From Pseudomonas sp. MYb118 (GTDB taxonomy: Bacteria; Pseudomonadota; Gammaproteobacteria; Pseudomonadales; Pseudomonadaceae), in assembly GCF_040947875.1 (NCBI RefSeq), contig NZ_JBFRXN010000002.1:2790001-2854000 (forward strand): a DNA stretch of 64,000 bases, written 5' to 3'. The notes below the pieces were generated by a model, which did not search any database, had not been told where the DNA came from, and saw only the letters and a list, made by a program, of their open reading frames with translations. Within the stretch, counting starts at the first letter, position 1; the number at the start of each line of letters is the position of its first letter. The translations under genes were made by a program, and so were the position numbers. Positions 16,742-25,831 of this stretch are shown here, piece by piece.

Positions 16742-18517
16742 ATGTGGCTTCTGGTTCTCGCTTATCTCGGTGGTGTGCTGACCATCGTCAGCCCGTGCAT
16801 CCTGCCGGTCCTGCCCTTCGTCTTCGCCCGCACCGGCCAGCCGTTCGTCAAGAGTGGCTTGCCGCTGTTGGCAGGCATGGCCCTGACCTTCGCCTTCGTC
16901 GCCACCCTGGCGGCGGTGGGCGGGGGCTGGGTGGTGCAGCTCAACCAGTACGGGCGCTGGCTGGCGCTGGTGTTCGTGGCGCTGTTCGGCCTGACGCTGT
17001 TGCTGCCGCAACTGGCCGAACGGCTGACCCGACCACTGGTGGCAGCCGGGAGCCGTTTGTCCGAGGCTGCCGGGGCTGATGCGCAGCCGCGTCCCGGTGC
17101 GTCGTTTCTGATCGGTGTGGCCACCGGCCTGTTGTGGGCGCCGTGCGCCGGGCCGATTCTGGGCCTGCTGCTGACGGGGGCTGCCTTGCAGGGCGCGAGC
17201 GTCGCCACCACCTTGCTGTTGCTGGCTTATGCCGCCGGTGCGGCGACCTCGCTCGCCGTGGCATTGCTGCTGGGTGGCAAGGTATTCGCCGCGATGAAAC
17301 GCTCGATCGGTGCCGGCGAATGGCTGCGTCGCGGGCTCGGTGCGGCGATTCTGGCCGGTGTGGCGGCCATCGCCCTGGGGCTCGACACCGGCCTGCTGGC
17401 GCGGGTCTCCACTGCATCGACGGGTGGCATCGAACAGGCACTGGTAGAGCGTCTGGCGGGCAAATCACCGCGTAACAGCTCGGCGATGATGGCGCAAAAA
17501 ACCTCAGCCGCTGGCGCGATGAAGGCGGCGGACACCGGCGCCAGCACTTTGCCGGTCGAAGGCAACCTGCCGTCGCTGGACGGTGCGGTGCAGTGGCTCA
17601 ACTCGCCGCCACTGGATGCCCAGGCGCTCAAGGGCAAGGTGGTGCTGGTGGACTTCTGGACCTACTCCTGCATCAACTGCCTGCGCTCGCTGCCTTACGT
17701 GAAGGCCTGGGCCGAAAAGTACCGCGACCAGGGGCTGGTGGTGATCGGCGTGCATGCGCCCGAGTTCGCCTTCGAGCGCAACGTCGACAACGTCACCAAG
17801 GCCATGAAGGACCTGGGTATCCAGTACCCGGTGGCCATCGATAACGATTTCAGCATCTGGCGCGCCTTCAACAACGAATACTGGCCGGCGCACTATTTTG
17901 CCGATGCCCAGGGGCGCATTCGCTACCACCACTTCGGCGAAGGCGAGTACGCCGAATCGGAGCAGGTCATCCAGCAACTGCTGCGCGAGGCCGGTGCCAG
18001 CAACGTGTCGAACGGGCTGATCAGCGCCAAGGCCGACGGTGTGCAAATGGCCCCGGACAACCAGGAAGTGCAGTCGCCCGAGACCTATGTCGGCTACGAC
18101 CGCGCGGAAAATTTCGTACCGCCTGTGGGCATGGTCCCGGACAAGGTCTCGACCTATCAGGCACCGACCAAACTGGCGCTCAATGAGTGGAGCCTGGGCG
18201 GCCAGTGGCGGGTCGGTGCCGAGCAGGCCACGGCCAGTGGGCCGGCCAGTCGCATCGTCTACCGCTTCCATGCGCGTGACCTGCACCTGGTGCTGGGCCC
18301 AGGGGCGGACGGCAAACCGGTGCGCTTCAAGGTGCTGATTGATGGCAAGGCCCCGGAAAACGACCATGGCATGGACGTGGCACCCGACGGCAGCGGCACC
18401 GTGACCGAGCAGCGCCTGTATCAACTGGTGCGCCAGAACGGCAGCGTGCAGGACCGCACGTTCAGTATCGAGTTTCTCGACCCCGGTGCATCGGCTTACG
18501 CCTTCACCTTCGGTTGA
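16742..18517 (+). CDS. dipZ: DipZ-type CcdA-thioredoxin fusion protein
   Basis: The 591-residue product joins a CcdA/DsbD-beta membrane domain (about residues 1-220, with reactive cysteines C19 in SPCILPVLPF and C135 in WAPCAGPI), a periplasmic thioredoxin domain (about 275-425, active site C310-x-x-C313 in SCINCLRS) and a C-terminal beta-rich domain (about 430-591) as in mycobacterial DipZ. It carries electrons from cytosolic thioredoxin across the membrane to periplasmic thiol enzymes. Placed between exported MsrB and exported MsrA, it is the obvious reductant for both, which is an inference from context. Confidence 0.92.
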   Translation: MWLLVLAYLGGVLTIVSPCILPVLPFVFARTGQPFVKSGLPLLAGMALTFAFVATLAAVGGGWVVQLNQYGRWLALVFVALFGLTLLLPQLAERLTRPLVAAGSRLSEAAGADAQPRPGASFLIGVATGLLWAPCAGPILGLLLTGAALQGASVATTLLLLAYAAGAATSLAVALLLGGKVFAAMKRSIGAGEWLRRGLGAAILAGVAAIALGLDTGLLARVSTASTGGIEQALVERLAGKSPRNSSAMMAQKTSAAGAMKAADTGASTLPVEGNLPSLDGAVQWLNSPPLDAQALKGKVVLVDFWTYSCINCLRSLPYVKAWAEKYRDQGLVVIGVHAPEFAFERNVDNVTKAMKDLGIQYPVAIDNDFSIWRAFNNEYWPAHYFADAQGRIRYHHFGEGEYAESEQVIQQLLREAGASNVSNGLISAKADGVQMAPDNQEVQSPETYVGYDRAENFVPPVGMVPDKVSTYQAPTKLALNEWSLGGQWRVGAEQATASGPASRIVYRFHARDLHLVLGPGADGKPVRFKVLIDGKAPENDHGMDVAPDGSGTVTEQRLYQLVRQNGSVQDRTFSIEFLDPGASAYAFTFG

Positions 18518-18548
18518 CAGCCCCTTCAATTTTTCAGGAGTGCTACCC

Positions 18549-19256
18549 ATGAAAACTCTGTTCACCTGGCGCCGTACCCTGTTGGGCCTGGCCGCTGCTG
18601 GCGTCATCGGGCAATGTTCGGCCTTCTCCCTGGGCGGGGCGGAAGAGGGCGTGTTGCTGCCGCCACCGGCCCTCGATGAAAACACCCAGGCCCACAGCGA
18701 AACGGCGGTTTTCGCCGGTGGCTGCTTCTGGGGTGTGCAAGGCGTATTTCAGCATGTGAAAGGCGTGAAAAGCGCGGTGTCCGGTTATGCCGGCGGGGCG
18801 GCCAGCACCGCGCAATACGAGCGGGTCAGCGAGGGCGATACCGGCCATGCGGAGTCAGTCCAGGTCACCTTCGATCCCACGCAAGTGAGCTACGGCACCC
18901 TGCTGCAAATCTACTTTTCCGTGGCGCATAACCCGACCGAACTCAACCGCCAGGGACCGGACCATGGCACGCAATACCGCTCGGCGATCTTCGTGCAGGG
19001 CAGCGAGCAACAGCGTGTCAGCGAGGCCTATATCGCGCAACTGAGTGCGGCGAAATCCTTCGAGCAACCGATCGTCACCCGGCTGGAAAGCTACAACGGT
19101 TTTTATCCGGCGGAAGAGGAACACCAGGATTTTCTGACCGAGCACCCGACCTATCCCTACATCGTGATCAACGATCTACCGAAGGTGGCGCAGTTGAAGC
19201 AGCTGTATCCACAGCACTATCAGGAAAAACCGGTGCTGGTGAAGGCGGGGCTCTGA
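18549..19256 (+). CDS. msrA: peptide-methionine (S)-S-oxide reductase MsrA, exported
   Basis: The 235-residue product starts MKTLFTWRRTLLGLAAAG, an export signal (a WRRTLLG twin-arginine-like pattern, possibly Tat or Sec). The MsrA domain follows, with catalytic C59 in GGCFWG, a GYAGG element and the HNPTELNRQGPDHGTQYRS block. It reduces methionine-S-sulfoxide. The start is chosen for its AGGAG site; 21 residues further upstream are open but lack one. It completes an envelope repair operon covering both sulfoxide stereoisomers. Confidence 0.93.
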   Translation: MKTLFTWRRTLLGLAAAGVIGQCSAFSLGGAEEGVLLPPPALDENTQAHSETAVFAGGCFWGVQGVFQHVKGVKSAVSGYAGGAASTAQYERVSEGDTGHAESVQVTFDPTQVSYGTLLQIYFSVAHNPTELNRQGPDHGTQYRSAIFVQGSEQQRVSEAYIAQLSAAKSFEQPIVTRLESYNGFYPAEEEHQDFLTEHPTYPYIVINDLPKVAQLKQLYPQHYQEKPVLVKAGL

Positions 19257-19265
19257 CGGGAGAGT

Positions 19266-20279
19266 TCAACCGGAAATGACATTCTTGCCGGCCACCTTGG
19301 AGCGATACAGGGCCTGATCGGCCCTGGCCAGCAGGCCGGTCTGCTGCTCTTCGTCGAAGCGCTGGACCACGCCAAAGCTGAGGGTCAGCTGGAAGTCGCC
19401 CACCGGGGGCAGGTCGGCCAGATTATGACGAATGGTTTCGGCAAGGGCCCTGGCATCGGCCAGGGTCGTGTTCGGCAGGATCATGATGAATTCGTCCCCA
19501 CCCCAGCGCACCAGCAGGTCGCCTTCGCGCACGCATTGTTTGACCTTTTCGACCACCCGCACCAGCGCCGCATCACCGAGGGCGTGGCCGTAGTGGTCGT
19601 TGATCGGCTTGAAGTCGTCGATGTCCATGGCGATCAGCGACAGCGGCTGGCGGAAGCGTTGGGCGCGCTCACATTCCTGGGGCAGCGCGGTGCTCAGCAA
19701 GTGGCGGTTGGCGGTGGCGGTCAGTTCATCGGTTTGCGCCAGCTTGCGGTTTTCCTCAAGCTGGGCCTGCAACTGCTCGTTGACGCGTGACAGTTCCTGG
19801 GTGCGCGCTTCGACGATGGCTTCGAGGGATTCGTTGCGTCGCTCCAGGGCTTCGACCAGACGCTTTTTGTCTTCGATGCTGCGATGCGCGCCAACCATGC
19901 GTGCAACCGAACCATCGTCATTGCGCGCAATCACGTAGCCGCGGTCTTCGATCCAGATATAGCTGCCGTCCTTGGTGCGGCAACGGTACTCGGCTTGGTA
20001 ACCGTCCGAGCGTTGTTCCAGATAGGCGTCGAACAGCGCCATCACCCGCGAGTAGTCGTCAGGGTGCATCACGCTTTCCCAGGTCAGCACGGTGTTTTCC
20101 AGGGAATGTGGCGCGTAACCGAGCATCTCGTACCAGCCGGGGTTGCGGTAGACAAAGCCGGTATTGGCGTTCCAGTCCCAGATGCCGTCGCTCACCAACT
20201 CCATGATGGTGTGCAGCATGTCTTCGTTCAAATCCGACAGATTGAACTTCAGCGATTCAATTTCCGACGCCCCATCCAT
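19266..20279 (-). CDS. PAS-GGDEF diguanylate cyclase
   Basis: The 337-residue product has a PAS/PAC sensor domain (about 20-145; GIWDWNANTG, YEMLGY, EYRCRTKDG), a coiled-coil linker (about 145-180) and a GGDEF domain (about 185-337) with the active motif RWGGDEF. RxxD (REGD) lies five residues before GGDEF, so the inhibitory c-di-GMP site is intact. It is predicted to make cyclic di-GMP from two GTP in the cytoplasm; no membrane segment is seen. ATG at 20279 follows AGGGGG by seven bases. Confidence 0.92.
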   Translation of the reverse strand: MDGASEIESLKFNLSDLNEDMLHTIMELVSDGIWDWNANTGFVYRNPGWYEMLGYAPHSLENTVLTWESVMHPDDYSRVMALFDAYLEQRSDGYQAEYRCRTKDGSYIWIEDRGYVIARNDDGSVARMVGAHRSIEDKKRLVEALERRNESLEAIVEARTQELSRVNEQLQAQLEENRKLAQTDELTATANRHLLSTALPQECERAQRFRQPLSLIAMDIDDFKPINDHYGHALGDAALVRVVEKVKQCVREGDLLVRWGGDEFIMILPNTTLADARALAETIRHNLADLPPVGDFQLTLSFGVVQRFDEEQQTGLLARADQALYRSKVAGKNVISG

Positions 20280-20343
20280 CAACGTTCCCCCTGACGAAAG
20301 TGATCCGCGTGCCCGCAGAGTAGTCGATGGCGTATTCAGCCGG

Positions 20344-21249
20344 CTAGTGCTTGCCCCACATCCCCATGGCGAAGTCGACGAAACTGCGTAATTTCGGCAA
20401 TCGGTAACGATCTTGCGCGTACATCAGGCTCATGGGCCGGCTGGGTGGCAGAAGTCGGGCATCAGCGCCACCAGCTTGCCGTCCAGCAGGTCCTGTTCCA
20501 CCAGGGCGTCGGGCAGCATCACGATGCCCATGCCGGTGCGCGCAGCCTGATGCAGGCCGGCGGAACTGTTGATCAGCATCGGCCCGTTGACCGCGACGGC
20601 CACCTCGCCATCGGGGCCGCTCAGGCGCCATTGTTTTTCCACCGAGTGCCAGTCGTCGCCGGCCGGGTAGGCGAAGGACAGGCAGTCATGCTGTTGCAGC
20701 TCTTGCGGGGTTTGCGGATTGCCACGCCGTGCCAGATAGCACGGTGAGGCGCACATGGTCAGCGGGTAGTCGATCAATGGGCGGGCGATCAGGTTGGTCT
20801 GTTCCGTGTAGCCCAGGGCGAAACGCCACATCGAAACCGTTTTCCAACAGGTCCGGGCGGCGATTGGTCAGCACCACATCGAGCTTGACCCGTGGGCAGA
20901 GCAGGGTGAACTCGCTGAGGGCCGGCGCCAGTTTTTCCGTACCGAATGTCAGCGGCGCGGTAATGCGCAGGGTGCCGCTGGGCTCGTCCAGCGCCTGCTC
21001 GGCCAGGCGCTCGGAGTCGGCCACCAACCCCAGGACTTCCAGGCAACGCTGATAGTACGCGGTGCCAAATTCCGTCAGCCGTTGGCGCCGTGTCGTACGG
21101 TTGAGCAGGCGCACACCGAGGCGTTGCTCCAGCGCGCGCAGGTGGTTGCCGACCATGGTGGTGGACATTTCACACTGAAAGGCGGCGGCGGTCATGCTGC
21201 CGGTTTCCACCACTTTGACGTAAACGGTCATTGCCTGGAACAGATCCAT
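20344..21249 (-). pseudogene. LysR-family regulator gene with two frameshifts
   Basis: Three overlapping frames together give a normal ~300-residue LysR regulator. Frame one (from ATG 21249) carries the winged helix (FQAMTVYVKVVETGSMTAAA) to GFDVAFR. Frame two takes over near 20815 with LGYTEQTNLIARPL and runs to PDFCHP near 20450. Frame three adds SRPMSLMYAQDRYRLPKLRSF to the stop at 20344. The first break is explained by one extra C in CGCCCTGGG; the second by one missing C in TGCCACCC. Both are homopolymer changes, so sequencing error is as likely as a true pseudogene. It is divergent from the argD-like gene. Confidence 0.8.
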
Positions 21250-21351
21250 TATCAAGCCCAGCTTTTAAATGAATGAAGTTTTACAGAGTTTATCCAGTTC
21301 AGGTGGCTAACCATACTGGCAAAAACACCGACCTTGATGGAGCCTGATGTC

Positions 21352-22527
21352 ATGACCGCCACCTGCCTGATGAGCACGTACCAACCACTGGCCTTGAGCT
21401 TCAGCAAAGGGCTGGGCACACGCTTGTGGGATCAGGCGGGTCGAGAGTACCTGGACGCAGTGGCGGGCGTGGCGGTGACCAATGTCGGGCACTCCCACCC
21501 GAAAATCGTTTCCGCCATCAGCGAGCAGGCCGGCTTGTTGTTGCACACCTCCAACCTCTACAGCATCGACTGGCAGCAGCAGTTGGCGCAGAAACTGACG
21601 CAGTTGGCGGGCATGGAGCGTGCGTTCTTCAACAATTCCGGTGCCGAAGCCAACGAGACCGCGCTGAAACTGGCGCGCCTGCATGGCTGGCACAAAGGTA
21701 TTGAGCAGCCGTTGGTGGTGGTCATGGAGAACGCCTTCCATGGCCGTACGCTCGGCACCCTGTCGGCCAGCGACGGCCCGGCGGTGCGGCTGGGTTACAA
21801 CACATTGCCGGGGGATTTCATCAAAGTGCCGTTCGGCGACCTCAAGGCGCTGGATAACGTGCAAAAGGCCGAGGGGCCACGCATTGCGGCGATCCTGATG
21901 GAGCCGATCCAGGGCGAAAGCGGCGTACAGCCGGCACCGCCCGGTTATCTCCAGGGCCTGCGTGAGCGCTGCAACCGGCACGGCTGGCTACTGATGCTCG
22001 ACGAAATCCAGACCGGCATCGGCCGTACCGGCCAGTGGTTCGCTTTTCAACATGAAGGCATCGTCCCGGACGTAATGACCCTGGCCAAGGGCCTCGGCAA
22101 CGGCGTCCCCATCGGCGCCTGCCTGGCCCGGGGGCGGGCCGCCGAGCTGTTCACCCCCGGCAGCCACGGCAGCACCTTCGGCGGCAACCCGCTGGCCTGC
22201 CGGGTGGGTTGCACCGTGCTGGACATCATCGAAGAACAAGGTCTGCGGGAAAACGCCAAGGTGCAGGGCGAACGCCTGCTGGAAAAATTGCGCATTGAAC
22301 TGGCCGACGCGGCCAACGTCCTGGCGATTCGCGGTCGCGGCCTGATGATTGGCATCGAACTCAAGCAACCCATCCGCGACCTGGCCCTGATCGCCGCCCG
22401 GGACCACGGCCTGCTGATCAACGTGACCCGCGGCAAGACCATCCGCCTGCTGCCGCCGCTGACGATTGATGAGCGTGAGGTGGAGATGATTGTCAGAGGG
22501 GTGGGGCGGGTGGTGCGGGAGGGTTGA
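21352..22527 (+). CDS. acetylornithine-type (class III) aminotransferase
   Basis: The product is a fold-type I, class III aminotransferase of the ArgD/AruC group (about 391 residues from ATG 21352, after GGAG). It has [18 protein letters not shown], the [12 protein letters not shown] block, [11 protein letters not shown], and the PLP lysine in [15 protein letters not shown]. ArgD-type enzymes act on N-acetylornithine or succinylornithine and related omega-amino substrates. The [15 protein letters not shown] run is typical. It is divergent from the LysR gene, its probable regulator. It lacks other arginine genes nearby, so it may be a catabolic paralogue. Confidence 0.88.
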   Translation: MTATCLMSTYQPLALSFSKGLGTRLWDQAGREYLDAVAGVAVTNVGHSHPKIVSAISEQAGLLLHTSNLYSIDWQQQLAQKLTQLAGMERAFFNNSGAEANETALKLARLHGWHKGIEQPLVVVMENAFHGRTLGTLSASDGPAVRLGYNTLPGDFIKVPFGDLKALDNVQKAEGPRIAAILMEPIQGESGVQPAPPGYLQGLRERCNRHGWLLMLDEIQTGIGRTGQWFAFQHEGIVPDVMTLAKGLGNGVPIGACLARGRAAELFTPGSHGSTFGGNPLACRVGCTVLDIIEEQGLRENAKVQGERLLEKLRIELADAANVLAIRGRGLMIGIELKQPIRDLALIAARDHGLLINVTRGKTIRLLPPLTIDEREVEMIVRGVGRVVREG

Positions 22528-22530
22528 AGG

Positions 22531-22785
22531 TCAGTAATGGTATCTGCACATGAGGATGCAGATTTCACCGCCTTCGACGGCGTAGACCAATCGGTGCTCT
22601 GCCGTAATCCGACGTGACCAGAAACCGCTCAAGTTGTGTTTGAGCGGTTCTGGCTTTCCGAGGCCATCGAACGGTTCGCGTTGAATGGATTTGATCAACA
22701 GATTGATGCGCTTTAACCCCGCCTTATCGTTTTGTTGGAACCACAAATAGTCTTCCCAACCTTCAGGAGTGAATTCGATATTCAT
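22531..22785 (-). CDS. yoeB: YoeB-family mRNA interferase toxin
   Basis: The 84-residue product matches Txe/YoeB. Catalytic residues E46, R65 and H83 and the terminal tyrosine Y84 fall at the canonical positions, and the C-terminal CRYHY is characteristic. YoeB cleaves mRNA in the ribosomal A site. It overlaps the antitoxin gene by ATGA (22782-22785), so the two are co-translated. All active residues are present, so the toxin should be functional. Confidence 0.93.
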   Translation of the reverse strand: MNIEFTPEGWEDYLWFQQNDKAGLKRINLLIKSIQREPFDGLGKPEPLKHNLSGFWSRRITAEHRLVYAVEGGEICILMCRYHY

Positions 22786-23036
22786 TCTTCGATAAGTTGT
22801 CTGGTTTTGGTTTTCCCTGCTCGCAGGTTGCCGATCGACTTGATCAGACGCTCAGCGTTGGCCGGTGAGCGCAGGAGATACGCTGTCTCTTCAAGGGCGT
22901 TGTATTCCGCCAGGGACATCATCACGACCGGCTCGCCTTTCTGGCGCGTCACCAGCAATGGCGCTCGGTCTTCGTTTACCCGATCCATGGTTTCGGCAAG
23001 GTGCGCGCGTGCAGTGGTGTAGTTAATGGTTTGCAT
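22782..23036 (-). CDS. yefM: YefM/Phd-family antitoxin
   Basis: The 84-residue product starts MQTINYTTARAHLAETMDRV, the typical YefM/Phd N-terminal DNA-binding fold, and has PVVMMSLAEYNALEETAYLL. The C terminus is charged and probably disordered, as needed to bind YoeB. ATG 23036 is chosen: it has GAGGA upstream, and the 18-residue upstream extension looks non-coding. It precedes and overlaps yoeB and probably autorepresses the operon. Confidence 0.93.
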   Translation of the reverse strand: MQTINYTTARAHLAETMDRVNEDRAPLLVTRQKGEPVVMMSLAEYNALEETAYLLRSPANAERLIKSIGNLRAGKTKTRQLIEE

Positions 23037-23224
23037 GTTGTCGTCCTCGCTTGATGCAAAGAACGTACAGAAATGAGTACAGGTTGACAAGGCGATACCT
23101 ACCAGTGGTGTTTCGCAGATGACGTATCTGCGTTCACCTTGAAGTATTGCTCAAGCCGATTCGAGACGTTTCTGTGACTGATGTAGTCCGGATCTGAGCG
23201 TGATCAAGCAAACAACAGGGATAA

Positions 23225-23586
23225 CTGTGGGAGCGAGCCTGCTCGCGATGGGGCCAGGTCGGTCAACTTCGATTTTGGATGTTCTGCCGTTATCGCGAGC
23301 AGGCTCGCTCCCACAAGGGGTTGGTGGTTGTTTGCAGATCCCATGGTCGACGCAGAACCCTGTAGGAGCGAGCTTGCTCGCGATGGGGCCAGGTCAGCCG
23401 ACTTGGATGTTGAATGTTCTGCCGCTTTCGCGAGCAAGCCCGCTCCCACAAAGGTTTGGCGGTGTTTCACAAATCCCATGGTCGACGTAAAACACTGTAG
23501 GAGCGAGCATGCTCGCGATGGGGCCAGGTCAGCCGACTTCGATGTTGGATGTTCTGCCGCCATCGCGAGCAAGCTCGCTCCTACAG
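23225..23586. repeat. three REP doublets with a shared spacer type
   Basis: Three inverted REP pairs each enclose a spacer of the form GGGGCCAGGTCAGCCGACTT...GATGTTCTGCCG. They fill the gap between the yefM promoter and the end of the phosphatase gene. The spacer differs from that of the 13502 array, so this is a different REP doublet subfamily. Confidence 0.9.
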
Positions 23587-25500
23587 GTCCTCGGGGTTTG
23601 GGGGGATCATCCGGGTTTTCGGCGTGCCGTTGGCGTTGTGCTGGTAGATCTCCTGCGGTTGCCCCTGTTCGTTGAAGAACACCTGGCCGATGCCCGCCGA
23701 GTTCCACAGGCGTTCGCCGGCTTCGGCGTGTTCCGGGACGTGCGGCACGATGCGCATACGCCGGCGTTTGGTCAGCCAGTTCAGCGGTGACCGCGGGCTG
23801 TAGAGCCAGCGGTTGAGGCGGTCGAACCATTCCAGCAAGGCGGGCGGGAATTCGTTCTTGATGCCGCTGCTGGTGATCTGCCAGATCCTCGGGCCGCCCT
23901 TGCGGTGGCGGATAAACACTTCGTAGACGAAGGAATAATGCACGTCGCCGGACAGCACCACGTAGTTACCGGGCGTGCGCGAGTGTCGGAAAATGTTCAG
24001 GATCACCTGCGCTGCGCCGCGATGGGCCATCCAGTTTTCCGCATCCACCAGCAGCGGGTAACCCAGCCAGCTGAACACCCGCTGCACGGTCTCGATCAGC
24101 TTCACACCGAAGATCGGCGCCGGCGAAACGATGATCGCCGACGGGTGATCGAGCAGTTCCTGTTGCAGCTCACACAAGGCTTCCCAGTCCAGCAGGCCGG
24201 AGGGTTGCTTGAGTGTCATCTCGCTGCGCCAGCGCCGCGTGCGGGTGTCGAGCACCACCAGGGCCGGGGTGGTGGGCAGCACGTAATGCCAGTGCTGGAA
24301 CTTGAGCAACTCGTCGATCAAGGCGTCTTGCACCGGGCTGTCGAGGTAGCCATCCTCGCCGGTGGCACTGAAGCCGTCGGCCTTCTCCAGCAAGGCAGTG
24401 AAGGCATCCGGGTTGTTACCCCAGCCCTGGCACAGCATGTAGGCAATCAGCGCGTTGCCGATGATGCGCTTGGAGAACGGATGGCCGTAGGCCGTTTCCT
24501 CCCATTGCGCAGACAGGTTCCAGTCATCGGTGATGTCGTGATCGTCGAAGATCATCAGGCACGGCACATGGGCGAAGGCCCGGGCGACACCGCCCAGACC
24601 GGCCTTGAACGCGTCGATGCGCGTCTGCTCCAGGGCATAACGCTCGCGGCGTTCAGGGATCAGTTTCGGCGGTTTCGGCGCGATCAGCGTCCAGGGTGTC
24701 GGCGACCAGACCAGCAGGTACATGGCCATGACCTCGGCGAACGTCACCAGATGGTTGTCGGCACTGCTGCTGGTGAAAATCGGCTTACGTGTACCACCGA
24801 AAAATCGCTCGCGCAGGGTTTCGTTGCTGCGCAGCGCCGGTAACAAATCTGCACGGTGGTAATAGCTGGCCGGGTGCTCGTAAAGCCTGGCGCTGTCACT
24901 GACCACCGCGCCGTCGAGGTGCTCGCCGAACAGGCCGAGTCGCTCGATCAAGGCATGAATGGCCCGCAGCATCGGCCCGGCCACGTCGTCGGCATACACC
25001 TGGTCGCCACTCATCATCAGCAGCGCCGGGCGTTGCGTCGGTTCATGTGCCGTCGCCAGCAAACCGTCCACGCAGAGCAGACCATCCACGGTCGGATGGT
25101 GCGGCTTGCGGCAGGAACCATGCAGCAACTGATCGACGCGCGAGCGCAGGACAAAATTCGCGCTTGTCGCCTCGCCGTACAACAGATGCGGCGCCCATTC
25201 GGCGATGCCGGCGCCGTCGATCAGCAGGTCGTACTCGATCAGCGTGTCGCAGGGCAGGGCGTTGTCCAGCGGCACATCAATCAAATGCACGTGGGCATGG
25301 CGCCCCACCGCGACCACCGTGCATTGCCCGGCATCCAGGGCAATATCGCCAACGCCCTGTAGCCGCAGCGTCAGCGACAACGGCCGACTTCCTACAAGCC
25401 ACATCACCAGCCGCGCAGGCTCCAGCCGGCGCAGCATGGGCCCGGCGAGAACCGCTGGCAGGGGTGGGCAGTCGTCAGGTAATGGCAGAGATACAGACAT
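23581..25500 (-). CDS. PhoD-like metallophosphatase
   Basis: The 639-residue product shows metallophosphatase motifs of the alkaline phosphatase D group: MSGDQVYADD (about 164-172), IFDDHDITDDWN, and LSGDVHYSFVYE near the C-terminal third. There is no signal peptide at the N terminus, so a cytoplasmic enzyme is more likely than a classical exported PhoD. The substrate is unknown, perhaps a phosphodiester. Its start overlaps a small hypothetical gene by 26 bases. Confidence 0.85.
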   Translation of the reverse strand: MSVSLPLPDDCPPLPAVLAGPMLRRLEPARLVMWLVGSRPLSLTLRLQGVGDIALDAGQCTVVAVGRHAHVHLIDVPLDNALPCDTLIEYDLLIDGAGIAEWAPHLLYGEATSANFVLRSRVDQLLHGSCRKPHHPTVDGLLCVDGLLATAHEPTQRPALLMMSGDQVYADDVAGPMLRAIHALIERLGLFGEHLDGAVVSDSARLYEHPASYYHRADLLPALRSNETLRERFFGGTRKPIFTSSSADNHLVTFAEVMAMYLLVWSPTPWTLIAPKPPKLIPERRERYALEQTRIDAFKAGLGGVARAFAHVPCLMIFDDHDITDDWNLSAQWEETAYGHPFSKRIIGNALIAYMLCQGWGNNPDAFTALLEKADGFSATGEDGYLDSPVQDALIDELLKFQHWHYVLPTTPALVVLDTRTRRWRSEMTLKQPSGLLDWEALCELQQELLDHPSAIIVSPAPIFGVKLIETVQRVFSWLGYPLLVDAENWMAHRGAAQVILNIFRHSRTPGNYVVLSGDVHYSFVYEVFIRHRKGGPRIWQITSSGIKNEFPPALLEWFDRLNRWLYSPRSPLNWLTKRRRMRIVPHVPEHAEAGERLWNSAGIGQVFFNEQGQPQEIYQHNANGTPKTRMIPPNPEDL

Positions 25501-25831
25501 CCGGGTTCAAGACTCTTGGCGCTCGGGTGGCCGATGATAACGCAGAGCGTGGATGAGCCAGGTAGGGCTTTGCTGTAACAGCAGGATTGGCCTGGGTTTC
25601 TTCGCGACGGATCGCCGTTTCGCCATTGGCCACCAGCCAGCGGAACAGCTCGCTGACCGACACCGTATGACTGCGCTCGATCCAGCGCACCAGCGCCGGG
25701 CCGTAATGTTCGCTGTAGCGGCTGAGCACCAGTTGCTGGCAGTCTGGGGAGAAACGCAGGGTGATTTCCCGGCAATGCAGCGATGCTTCATTGTCGCGTT
25801 GAGTGCGTTGTTGCAGCAGTTCAAAAACCAT
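25475..25831 (-). CDS. small hypothetical protein between mlaA and the phosphatase gene
   Basis: The 118-residue product begins MVFELLQQRTQRDNEASL at 25831. It has a plausible globular composition (REITLRFSPDCQQLVLSRYSEHYGPALVRWIERS), no signal and no recognised domain. The gene overlaps the 3' end of mlaA by 11 bases and the 5' end of the phosphatase gene by 26, so the three are probably one transcript. The last 35 residues lie in a less protein-like stretch. I do not recognise the family. Confidence 0.55.
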   Translation of the reverse strand: MVFELLQQRTQRDNEASLHCREITLRFSPDCQQLVLSRYSEHYGPALVRWIERSHTVSVSELFRWLVANGETAIRREETQANPAVTAKPYLAHPRSALSSATRAPRVLNPDVCISAIT

